In this document: positions 57,255 through 64,000 of the stretch, piece after piece | Layout of the letters: each line of letters starts with the position of its first letter | How positions within the stretch are numbered: the first letter of the stretch is position 1 | Origin: Nonomuraea guangzhouensis | Lineage (GTDB): Bacteria; Actinomycetota; Actinomycetes; Streptosporangiales; Streptosporangiaceae | Assembly: GCF_019396345.1 (NCBI RefSeq) | Contig: NZ_JAHKRM010000007.1 | Span: 1-64,000 of the forward strand | DNA: 64,000 nt | Direction: 5' to 3' | Made by a program: the position numbers and the translations under genes | The notes under the pieces: model-generated | The model's database searches: none | Told to the model about the DNA's origin: nothing | What the model saw: only the letters and a program-made list of their open reading frames with translations

Positions 57255-58508
57255 ATGAGAACCCCCCTACTTGCGGCCGTCACCGCCGCGACACTGATGC
57301 TCGCGGGCTGCGGCTCCGGGTCGTCCTCCGGAGAGGTACGGCTGCGCATGATCGAAAGCCTGACCAGTCCCGAGCGGACGAAGCTGATCAAGACCTTGAT
57401 CGCGGACTTCGAGAAGGCGAACCCGAAGATCAAGGTCGAGCTGATCTCGCCCCCACTCGACAGCGCCGACCAGAAGATCACCCAGATCCTGCAGACGAAG
57501 AAGGGTCTGGACGTGCTGGAGGTCCGTGACCACACGGCCAAGTCCTTCTCCAACAACGGCTGGCTGGCCGAGCTGCCGACCACGGACTGGGCGGGCTGGT
57601 CGGACCTGACCGAGCTGGCCCAGAAGAAGGCGGTCGAGGTCGGCGGCAAGCCGTACCTCATCCCGTACGGCTTCTACGAGCGCACGCTGTTCTACCGGAC
57701 CGACTGGGGCATGGCCCAGCCGCCCACGACCTGGCAGGAGCTCTACGAGGCCGGCAAGAAGATGACCTCGGGCGACAGGTTCGGCTACTCCTTCCGGGGT
57801 GGCAAGGGCGGCGCCGACTACGTGGTCCAGATGATCAGCGCCTACAACGGCGAGGCCCTGAACCCCGAGAAGTCCTTCTTCCTCAAGGACAAGCGGACGA
57901 TCTTCTCGACCCCCGAGGCCGTCCAGGCCGCGGACCTGTTCGTGAAGATCTTCAAGGAGGCCTCGCCGCCCGACTCGGTGTCGTGGGGTTACCCGGAGAT
58001 GGTCCAGGGCTTCACCTCGGGCGTCACCGGCATGCTCATCCAGGACCCCGAGGTGATCAAGACCGTCGAGGAGAGCTCGGTCAAGGCCTGGTCCACGGCC
58101 CCGATCCCCAAGGGCCCGACGGGGTACGCCTTCCAGCCCGTCGGCTACGCGGGCTGGGGCGTGACCTCCTTCAGCGAGCACCCCAAGGAAGCGGTCAAGC
58201 TCGTGCAGTTCCTGTCGGAGGCCAAGCAGAGCATCGCCTTCGCCAAGGGCAACTCGCTCATCCCTATCTCCAAGCAGGCCCAGAGCGACCCGCAGTTCTC
58301 CCAGGGCGCCTGGAAGGCCTACATCCAGGCGCAGCAGGACCCCAAGCAGGTGATCACGATCCGGCCGGTCGACTACCCGGGCTGGAGCCAGTTCCAGGTC
58401 GACTCCGACCGTGACGTGCAGGCGCTGCTCACCGGCAAGAAGACCACGGCCGAGGTGCTCAAGTCGTGGGACGCGTTCTGGACGGACCAGGCGAAGAAGG
58501 TCTCGTGA
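57255..58508 (+). CDS. CUT1 sugar ABC transporter substrate-binding lipoprotein
   Basis: The 417-residue protein has a lipoprotein signal ending LMLAGC and a type 1 extracellular solute-binding fold (FEKANPKIKVELISPP, then PYLIPYGFYERTLFYRTDWG and GMLIQDPEVIK). It delivers an oligosaccharide or sugar derivative to the two permeases that follow. CTGGAGGCTCAG precedes the ATG at 57255, and a LacI-type operator lies 20 bases further up. The stop overlaps the permease start (GTGA). Confidence 0.92.
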   Translation: MRTPLLAAVTAATLMLAGCGSGSSSGEVRLRMIESLTSPERTKLIKTLIADFEKANPKIKVELISPPLDSADQKITQILQTKKGLDVLEVRDHTAKSFSNNGWLAELPTTDWAGWSDLTELAQKKAVEVGGKPYLIPYGFYERTLFYRTDWGMAQPPTTWQELYEAGKKMTSGDRFGYSFRGGKGGADYVVQMISAYNGEALNPEKSFFLKDKRTIFSTPEAVQAADLFVKIFKEASPPDSVSWGYPEMVQGFTSGVTGMLIQDPEVIKTVEESSVKAWSTAPIPKGPTGYAFQPVGYAGWGVTSFSEHPKEAVKLVQFLSEAKQSIAFAKGNSLIPISKQAQSDPQFSQGAWKAYIQAQQDPKQVITIRPVDYPGWSQFQVDSDRDVQALLTGKKTTAEVLKSWDAFWTDQAKKVS

Positions 58509-59407
58509 GCGTGGGATCGGCCAGGCCCGCGTTCTCCGCCCGCAAGGCCAGGTTCATCGCGCTGTGCCTGCTGCCCGGTGTGGTCTTCGTGGTGCTCTTC
58601 ACGTACTACCCGGTGATCCGCGGCGGAGTGATCGCCTTCCAGCGCTACAACCTGTTCGACCTGACCTCGACGCCGTTCGTCGGCCTGGAGAACTTCCGGG
58701 CCGTGCTGGCCGAGGACCGGTTCTGGACGGCGCTCCGCAACACCGGCACGTGGGTGGTCGTGTCGCTGTTCTTCCAATTCGTCCTCGGCTTCGGGTTAGC
58801 GCTGTTGCTGCGGCGGCACTTCCGCGGCCGGGGGCTCTACCAGGCCTGGGTGTTCTTCCCCTGGGCGATGTCCGGGTTCCTCATCGGGCTGCTGTGGCGG
58901 TGGATGTTCAACGGGCAGTTCGGGGTGATCAACGACCTGCTGCTCAGGACCGGGATCATCGAGCACCGCATCGGCTTCCTCGCGACGCCCGGCTGGGCGA
59001 TGACCTCGGTGATCGTCGCCAACGTCTGGTACGGCGTGACGTTCTTCGCCATCATGATCATGGCGGCCCTGCAGTCGGTGCCCCGTGAGCTCTACGAGGC
59101 GGCGGACGTGGACGGCGCGTCACGGCTGCGGCAGTTCTGGCACGTGACGCTGCCGCACATCCGGCCGACGCTGGCGCTGATCGTGCTGCTGCGGATCATC
59201 TGGATCCTGAACTTCCCCGACCTGATCTACTCCATGACCGGCGGCGGGCCCGCGGGCAGCACCGACATCATCACCACGTTCCTCATCCAGCAGGTGATCG
59301 GCGGCGACTACGGCCGAGGGGGCGCGGTCGGCATGCTCATCCTCGGCCTGCTGCTCGCCTTCACCGTCTTCTACCTGAACGCCACCCGATTCGAGAAGGC
59401 CCGATGA
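58505..59407 (+). CDS. CUT1 sugar ABC transporter permease (MalF-like)
   Basis: The 300-residue protein has six membrane helices and the EAA loop YEAADVDGASRLRQFWHVTL that contacts the ATPase. N-terminal LLPGVVFVVLFTYYPVIRGG is typical of the first permease of CUT1 systems. GTG 58505 overlaps the stop of the lipoprotein gene, and its stop overlaps the next permease start (ATGA). No ATPase gene is in the operon, so a shared ATPase such as MsiK encoded elsewhere is needed. Confidence 0.92.
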   Translation: MSVGSARPAFSARKARFIALCLLPGVVFVVLFTYYPVIRGGVIAFQRYNLFDLTSTPFVGLENFRAVLAEDRFWTALRNTGTWVVVSLFFQFVLGFGLALLLRRHFRGRGLYQAWVFFPWAMSGFLIGLLWRWMFNGQFGVINDLLLRTGIIEHRIGFLATPGWAMTSVIVANVWYGVTFFAIMIMAALQSVPRELYEAADVDGASRLRQFWHVTLPHIRPTLALIVLLRIIWILNFPDLIYSMTGGGPAGSTDIITTFLIQQVIGGDYGRGGAVGMLILGLLLAFTVFYLNATRFEKAR

Positions 59408-60219
59408 GACGCCTGGCCAAAGCGATCGTGCTCGCCGTCTGGCTGCTGATCACGCTCTTCCCCCTCTACTGGATCGTCATCACCTCGCTCAAGCCCAAGG
59501 CCGAGATCTTCTCGCTGCCGATCAAGTACTGGCCGGGCAACGTGACGTTCGAGCACTACGCGGACCTGTTCTCCTTCGCCGACTTCGGCGTCTATCTGCT
59601 CAACAGCCTGCTCGTCTCGCTGGTGGCCGCCGGGGCGGTGACCATGATCGGCGTGCTCGGCGGCTACACGCTGGCCCGCTTCAGCTTTCCCGGGCGCGGA
59701 GCGCTCATGCTGGCGTTCCTGGTCACCCAGATGCTCCCGCTGTTCATCGCGCTCGGCCCGCTCTATCTGCTGATGTCCGACCTCGACCTGCTCAACCGGC
59801 TCGCCGGCCTCATGCTCGTGTACGTCGCCATGCTGGTGCCGTTCGCCACGATCATCATGCGCGGCTTCTACGAGCGCATCCCCGTGGCGCTCGAGGAAGC
59901 CGCGCAGGTCGACGGCGCCTCCCGGCTGGTCGCCATGGTCCGGGTGGTGATCCCGGTCATGCTGCCGGGCATCGCCGCGACGTTCATCTTCGCCTTCGTG
60001 CAGTGCTGGAACGAGCTGTTCCTGGCGATCACGTTCATCGACAGCGAGGACGCCAAGACGATCCCGGTCGCCATGAACTCCTTCATCACCCAGTACGACA
60101 TCGACTGGGGCTCGATGGCCGCCGCCACCGTGGTCTCGGTGCTGCCGACGCTCGCCCTGTTCGCCGCGATCCGCCGCTACATCGTCGAAGGGCTCACCGC
60201 GGGCGCCGTCAAGGGGTGA
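59404..60219 (+). CDS. CUT1 sugar ABC transporter permease (MalG-like)
   Basis: The 271-residue protein has six membrane helices, LFPLYWIVITSLKPKAEIFS near the N-terminus and the EAA loop LEEAAQVDGASRLVAMVRVV. With the 58505 gene it forms the heterodimeric channel of the importer. It ends the operon; the stop is directly beside the stop of the convergent LuxR gene (adjacent bases 60219 and 60220), so both ends are tightly packed without a visible terminator. Confidence 0.92.
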   Translation: MRRLAKAIVLAVWLLITLFPLYWIVITSLKPKAEIFSLPIKYWPGNVTFEHYADLFSFADFGVYLLNSLLVSLVAAGAVTMIGVLGGYTLARFSFPGRGALMLAFLVTQMLPLFIALGPLYLLMSDLDLLNRLAGLMLVYVAMLVPFATIIMRGFYERIPVALEEAAQVDGASRLVAMVRVVIPVMLPGIAATFIFAFVQCWNELFLAITFIDSEDAKTIPVAMNSFITQYDIDWGSMAAATVVSVLPTLALFAAIRRYIVEGLTAGAVKG

Positions 60220-61374
60220 CTAGCCGGTGAGCGCGGCCATGAGCTCGTCGCGGCCGCTCGCGCCGGTCTTGCGGAAGACCGCCTTCAGGTGGTCGTTGAC
60301 CGTGTGCACCGACAGGTCCAGCCGGCGGGCGATCTGCTTGGGGGCCGCGCCGTCGTGCAGGAGCTCGACGACACTGCGTTCGCGGGGCGTGATGCCGTAC
60401 CAGTCGCAGAAGGTCGGCAGCAGCAGCGGGCCGGTGGCCGCCTGGATGATGATGGCCACGTCGCCGCTGCCGTCGGGGTCGAGGGGCTGGCCCTCGATCG
60501 CCGTCCAGCGGCCGAAGCTGGCCGGGGGCGCGCAGATCAGCGGCCGCCAGGAGCGCGGGTCGCGGGCGTACGTCCGCGTGTCGAGAGACAGCCCGATCGA
60601 CGACATGTCGGCCAGCCAGTCGGGCAGGGAGGACCGGCCGGGGCTCCAAATCTGCGTCAACCAGGCGCGGGCCTGCGGGGTGACCGCGCGGACGGTGTGG
60701 TCGGGGCCCACCACGATCAGCCCCGCGGGCAGCGAAGGGAACGACGGCGTCAGCGGCGCGCAGGTCACGTAGCGGCGCAGCGCGGCCAGCAGCGCCGGGC
60801 CGAGCCGTAGCGCCCGGTCCGCGTCCTCGGGGCCGAACGGCCGCCCGCCCTCCGAGCGGATCAGCCCGAGCAGGCCCCACACGCCGTGGGAGTCGCGCAG
60901 CAGCAGCCGGAGCTCGCAGCCCGCCCCGTGCGCCAGCAGCACCTCCCGGATCAGCCGGTCGCCGTGCAGGTCGCAGGGCCCGTCGCCGTGCTGCTTGCAG
61001 GGGCTGCCGCCGCGTCCCGTGCCGACCAGGCCCACCGGCACCGGCAGCCGGGCGAGCGCGGCCGGGCGGCACGGATCGCCGTCGAGGTAGCGGTGCATCG
61101 CGAGCGCGCTGATGAGCGCCGGATCGTAGCGGTGCCAGAAGCTGAAGGACCCGAGTCCCAGCCCGGTCGCCGGGCTGGTGCCGACCAGCCGCAGCGCGTC
61201 GTGGCTCACCCACTTGGAGATGGCGCGCGAGATCGCCTCGCCCAGTTCGTTGGGGTTTGCTCCCTGCCCCATCGCTGCGTAGAGCTCGCGGGCCAGCCGA
61301 TCCTGCGATGGAATCACGCGGATCAGATCAGCATGCTGGAAGGTCTCACGACAATCGCCGCTCAGGGTAGTCAT
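60220..61374 (-). CDS. LuxR-family transcriptional regulator
   Basis: The 384-residue protein ends in a LuxR/FixJ-type helix-turn-helix (ITPRERSVVELLHDGAAPKQ, IARRLDLSVHTVNDHLKAVF). The N-terminal 300 residues look like a sensory region with two GAF/PAS-like parts: the first around LRLVGTSPATGLGLGSFSFW with a Cys/His-containing loop (GGSPCKQHGDGPCDLHGD), the second around GLIVVGPDHTVRAVTPQARA. The loop with two Cys and two His could bind a metal. ATG 61374 was chosen; TACTCT lies ten bases upstream, so the leader is very short. Target unknown. Confidence 0.85.
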   Translation of the reverse strand: MTTLSGDCRETFQHADLIRVIPSQDRLARELYAAMGQGANPNELGEAISRAISKWVSHDALRLVGTSPATGLGLGSFSFWHRYDPALISALAMHRYLDGDPCRPAALARLPVPVGLVGTGRGGSPCKQHGDGPCDLHGDRLIREVLLAHGAGCELRLLLRDSHGVWGLLGLIRSEGGRPFGPEDADRALRLGPALLAALRRYVTCAPLTPSFPSLPAGLIVVGPDHTVRAVTPQARAWLTQIWSPGRSSLPDWLADMSSIGLSLDTRTYARDPRSWRPLICAPPASFGRWTAIEGQPLDPDGSGDVAIIIQAATGPLLLPTFCDWYGITPRERSVVELLHDGAAPKQIARRLDLSVHTVNDHLKAVFRKTGASGRDELMAALTG

Positions 61375-61550
61375 TTGAGCACGTAGAGTAAGGTCAGAAT
61401 CTCCCGGTTCAGCGCGGGCCGTAACTCTCCCGAACCGTTCATCGCGTGGAAAGGACCTTTCATCGCATCCCCGCCCCAACTAGGCGCTGAGCTGCGGCGG
61501 CTCGTCGAACCACATGTTCCTGGGCCTCCTCCCAGGGTAGGTTGCGCTCC

Positions 61551-61575
61551 TATCTTGTGCGTGATCCGCATCACA
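61551..61575 (+). promoter_or_regulatory. promoter and CRP-like site of the second acetate symporter operon
   Basis: A -10-like TATCTT is at 61551-61556. GTGATCCGCATCACA (61561-61575) has perfect GTGAT/ATCAC arms with a four-base centre, close to the CRP-family consensus TGTGA-N6-TCACA. It overlaps the expected transcription start, 12 bases before the GTG at 61587. Confidence 0.5.
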
Positions 61576-61586
61576 GTGGAGGGCTC

Positions 61587-61916
61587 GTGACGACTAAAGA
61601 ACATGACGCATCCGTCTATGAAGAAATCCAAGCAAGCGCTGAGTTCCAGGACCTGAAGCGGCGCTTCCGGCGGTGGACGTTCCCGATGACCGCGGCCTTC
61701 CTGGTGTGGTACCTGCTCTATGTGGTGCTGTCCGGGTGGGCGCGTGACTTCATGGGGATCAAGCTGTTCGGCAACATCAACGTGGCGCTGGTCTTCGGCC
61801 TGCTCCAGTTCGTGTCGACGTTCGCGATCGCGTGGGCCTACTCCAGGCACGCGGAGAAGAAGCTCGACCCGATCGCCGACAAGCTCCGCCACGAGGTCGA
61901 GGAGAAGGTCAAGTGA
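61587..61916 (+). CDS. DUF485 membrane protein (symporter partner, copy 2)
   Basis: The 109-residue protein fits DUF485/YjcH: FQDLKRRFRRWTFPMTAAFL into the first helix, the second helix INVALVFGLLQFVSTFAIAW, then YSRHAEKKLDPIADKLR. Two membrane helices and a charged tail. GTG 61587 follows GTGGAGGG. Its stop overlaps the symporter start (GTGA). It lacks the Arg/Pro-rich N-terminal extension of the copy at 53161. Confidence 0.9.
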   Translation: MTTKEHDASVYEEIQASAEFQDLKRRFRRWTFPMTAAFLVWYLLYVVLSGWARDFMGIKLFGNINVALVFGLLQFVSTFAIAWAYSRHAEKKLDPIADKLRHEVEEKVK

Positions 61917-63523
61917 AGTCCGAGACCCTGGCCACCATCCTGTTCCTGTCCTTCGTCGCGCTGACGCTGGTCATCACGTTCTGGGCCAGCAGGCAGACCA
62001 AGACGGCCGCCGACTACTACGCGGGCGGCCGGTCGTTCAGCGGCGTGCAGAACGGCCTGGCGATCGGCGGCGACTACATGTCGGCCGCGTCCTTCCTCGG
62101 CATCGCCGGCATCATCGCCCTGTCCGGCTACGACGGGTTCCTCTACTCCATCGGCTTCCTGGTGGCGTGGCTGGTCGCGCTGCTGCTGGTCGCCGAGCTG
62201 ATGCGTAACTCCGGCAAGTTCACCATGGCCGACGTGCTGGCCTTCCGGATGAGCCCGCGCCCGGTCAGGACCGCCGCGGGCGTGTCCACGATCACGGTCA
62301 GCATCTTCTACCTGCTGGCGCAGATGGTGGGCGCGGGCGCCCTGGTGGGCCTGCTGCTCGGCATCACCAGCCCCTCGGGCAAGGCGTGGACGATCGTCGG
62401 GGTGGGCGCCCTGATGATCGTGTACGTGGTGTTCGGCGGCATGAAGGGCACCACCTGGGTGCAGATCGTCAAGGCCGTGCTGCTCATGACCGGCGCCGCC
62501 CTGATCACGATCCTGGTTCTGGCGCACTACGGCTTCAACCTGTCGTCCCTGCTGGGCGACGCGGCGACGCAGAGCGGCAAGAACGGCAGCTTCCTCATCC
62601 CCGGCCTCAAGTACGGCACGGCGGCGCAGGGCCTGGCCGGCAAGATCGACCTGATCAGCCTCGGCCTCGCCCTGGTCCTGGGCACGGCGGGCCTGCCGCA
62701 CATCCTGATCCGCTTCTACACGGTCCCGACCGCCAAGGACGCCCGCAAGTCGGTGCTCTGGGGCATCGGCATCATCGGTGTGTTCTACCTGCTCACCCTG
62801 GTCCTCGGCTTCGGCGCGGCGGCCCTGGTCGGCAGCAAGGCGATCGCCGCCTCGGACAAGGCGGGCAACACGGCCGCACCGCTGCTGGCCAAGGCCGTCG
62901 GCGAGACGTTCCTCGGCTCGGCGGGCGGCACGATCCTGCTGGCGCTGATCGGCGCGGTGGCCTTCGCCACGATCCTGGCCGTGGTGGCCGGGCTCACGCT
63001 GGCCTCCTCCTCCAGCTTCGCGCACGACCTGTACGCGCACGTCTTCCGGCGCGGCAACGCCACCGAGCGCGAAGAGGTGCTGGTGGCCCGGATCTCGGCG
63101 TTCGTCATCGGCGCGGTCGCGATCGGCCTCGGCATCCTGGCCCAGGGGCAGAACGTCGCGTTCCTGGTGGCGCTGGCGTTCGCGGTGGCCGCCTCGGGCA
63201 ACCTGCCGGCGATCCTCTACAGCCTGTTCTGGAAGAGGTTCAACACCGCGGGAGCGGTCAGCGCCATCTATGGTGGCCTGGTCTCCGCGCTCGTGCTGGT
63301 CATCTTCTCGCCGGTGGTGTCCGGGTCGGAGACGGCCCTGATCAAGGATGCCGCCTTCAACTGGTTCCCGCTGAGCAACCCGGGCATCATCTCGATCCCG
63401 CTGGGCTTCCTGTTCGGTTACCTCGGCACGATCATGAGCAAGGAGTACAACGCGGCCAAGTACGCCGAGATCGAGGTCCGCTCCCTCACCGGTGTCGGCG
63501 CCGAGCAGGCGACCAAGCACTGA
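61913..63523 (+). CDS. actP: cation/acetate symporter (ActP type, copy 2)
   Basis: The 536-residue SSS-family symporter has about thirteen helices: ADYYAGGRSFSGVQNGLAIG, GDYMSAASFLGIAGIIALSG, GTAGLPHILIRFYTVPTAKD and VVAGLTLASSSSFAHDLYAH. These match ActP/MctC-type acetate, propionate or pyruvate permeases more closely than the copy at 53571. It is translationally coupled to the DUF485 gene and ends at a terminator 13 bases after the stop. Confidence 0.93.
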   Translation: MKSETLATILFLSFVALTLVITFWASRQTKTAADYYAGGRSFSGVQNGLAIGGDYMSAASFLGIAGIIALSGYDGFLYSIGFLVAWLVALLLVAELMRNSGKFTMADVLAFRMSPRPVRTAAGVSTITVSIFYLLAQMVGAGALVGLLLGITSPSGKAWTIVGVGALMIVYVVFGGMKGTTWVQIVKAVLLMTGAALITILVLAHYGFNLSSLLGDAATQSGKNGSFLIPGLKYGTAAQGLAGKIDLISLGLALVLGTAGLPHILIRFYTVPTAKDARKSVLWGIGIIGVFYLLTLVLGFGAAALVGSKAIAASDKAGNTAAPLLAKAVGETFLGSAGGTILLALIGAVAFATILAVVAGLTLASSSSFAHDLYAHVFRRGNATEREEVLVARISAFVIGAVAIGLGILAQGQNVAFLVALAFAVAASGNLPAILYSLFWKRFNTAGAVSAIYGGLVSALVLVIFSPVVSGSETALIKDAAFNWFPLSNPGIISIPLGFLFGYLGTIMSKEYNAAKYAEIEVRSLTGVGAEQATKH

Positions 63524-63536
63524 CACGCGCAGGTCG

Positions 63537-63564
63537 AAGGGTCCGGCTCAGGCCGGGCCCTTTT
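63537..63564. terminator. terminator after the acetate symporter, shared with the convergent gene
   Basis: AAGGGTCCGGC pairs with GCCGGGCCCTT (11 pairs, one G-T) around a four-base loop, followed by TT. It overlaps the stop codon of the leftward gene at 63548, so it can only serve that gene partly. Confidence 0.75.
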
Positions 63565-64000
63565 GCCTGCCACCCGCGCCGAGCAGGTACAACAGGGCGC
63601 CCACCAGGAGCGAGGCCAGGGCGATGCCGCCCACCAGCCAGAACCACGTGCCGTAGGCGATCCGCGCCCCGAACAGGACGAAGGAGCCGGCGTCGTTGGA
63701 AATCAGCGGCGTCCACGAGCCCGACAGCGTGGCGACCACCCCCACGAGCGAGGCCAGGGCGCCGACGATCGAGGCCACCCAGAAGACCGCGGGCGAGGCC
63801 AGCCGCCGCGCCTCGAACTGGGTCCGGTAGCGGCGCACGATGATGAGCACGTCGATGAAGAGCACCACGATCGACAGGCACCAGATGACGGTGACCGCCG
63901 CCTGCAGCACGTTGTAGACCTCGGTCTGCGCCTCGGCGGGCGCCGCCGCCGCGAAGGGCACCACGACGAACGCCACCACGGTGAACAGCGCGGCCAGCAC
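63548..64000 (-). CDS. membrane protein, 5' end at the window edge
   Basis: About 150 residues are visible with four hydrophobic helices, the motif VRRYRTQFEARRLASPAVFW between helices 2 and 3, and a short polar C-terminus. The first codon read, GTG at 64000, is the last codon of the window, so the true start may be further upstream. I do not recognise the family. It is convergent with the acetate symporter operon. Confidence 0.6.
   Translation of the reverse strand: MLAALFTVVAFVVVPFAAAAPAEAQTEVYNVLQAAVTVIWCLSIVVLFIDVLIIVRRYRTQFEARRLASPAVFWVASIVGALASLVGVVATLSGSWTPLISNDAGSFVLFGARIAYGTWFWLVGGIALASLLVGALLYLLGAGGRQKGPA

Noticed and set aside
61838..63526. Minus-strand open frame of 562 codons
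   Set aside because: Antisense shadow of the acetate symporter; Arg/Asp/Gln-rich and without motifs.

Overview
The window is high-GC DNA that reads throughout as a filamentous actinomycete, most like the Streptosporangiaceae (Nonomuraea-type). Supporting signs are frequent GTG starts, ATGA/GTGA stop-start overlaps inside operons, XRE regulators with DUF5753-type C-termini, many genes with a TANNNT -10 box 6-8 nt before the start codon (leaderless transcription), F420-type oxidoreductases, a Pro/Gly-rich Ser/Thr kinase and four-subunit fumarate reductase. The genus is inference. Genes are tightly packed, no rRNA, tRNA or CRISPR was seen, and no gene-free stretch exceeds 300 bases.

Layout. 1-660: remnant of an IS256-family transposase. 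0.8-2.5 kb: a small hypothetical gene and an XRE/TPR regulator. 2.6-5.6 kb: three leftward genes for exported or membrane proteins with histidine-rich, possibly copper-related features. 5.7-9.0 kb: a complete CUT2 sugar ABC transporter (ATPase, permease, lipoprotein) followed by a TetR regulator. 9.0-10.6 kb: an XRE regulator with two small partner genes and a recurring CAATTGCG motif. 10.6-13.5 kb: phosphotransferase, double-GNAT acetyltransferase, ROK protein. 13.5-14.85 kb: a two-gene RiPP-like locus, a 51-residue charged peptide translationally coupled to a protein-isoaspartate-type methyltransferase; this matches the architecture of imiditides and is the most interesting system here. 14.9-21.4 kb: a five-gene operon (TetR, carboxyltransferase, biotin carboxylase, enoyl-CoA hydratase, AtuA-like) in which every junction is a 4-nt overlap, pointing to catabolism of branched or terpenoid acyl-CoA. 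21.5-28.9 kb: a transmembrane Ser/Thr kinase, GlcD-like FAD oxidase, membrane protein, aminotransferase, secreted protein and LLM oxidoreductase.

29.1-34.4 kb is respiratory: cytochrome c oxidase subunit I, then a small protein and frdABCD. 34.5-42.7 kb: secreted M6 metalloprotease, lipid kinase, and a SWIM protein paired with a SNF2 helicase. 42.7-47.7 kb: two tandem Uma2 genes, a methyltransferase that appears internally deleted, a 54-residue Cys/Pro/Trp-rich peptide, a holin-like membrane protein, a DUF3618 protein with five 11-residue repeats, an I42 protease-inhibitor lipoprotein, a DUF1838 protein and a HIT protein. 47.7-51.1 kb: YdeP-type molybdopterin oxidoreductase with an OFA-family transporter (formate or oxalate use). 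51.2-55.1 kb: LytS/LytTR two-component system with DUF485 and acetate-type symporter genes. 55.1-60.2 kb: LacI regulator, transsulfuration-type PLP enzyme, and a CUT1 sugar importer lacking an ATPase, preceded by a perfect LacI-type operator. 60.2-64 kb: LuxR regulator, a second DUF485/acetate symporter pair with a CRP-like site, and a membrane protein cut by the window edge.

All assignments come from reading motifs and family patterns; no database search was run.
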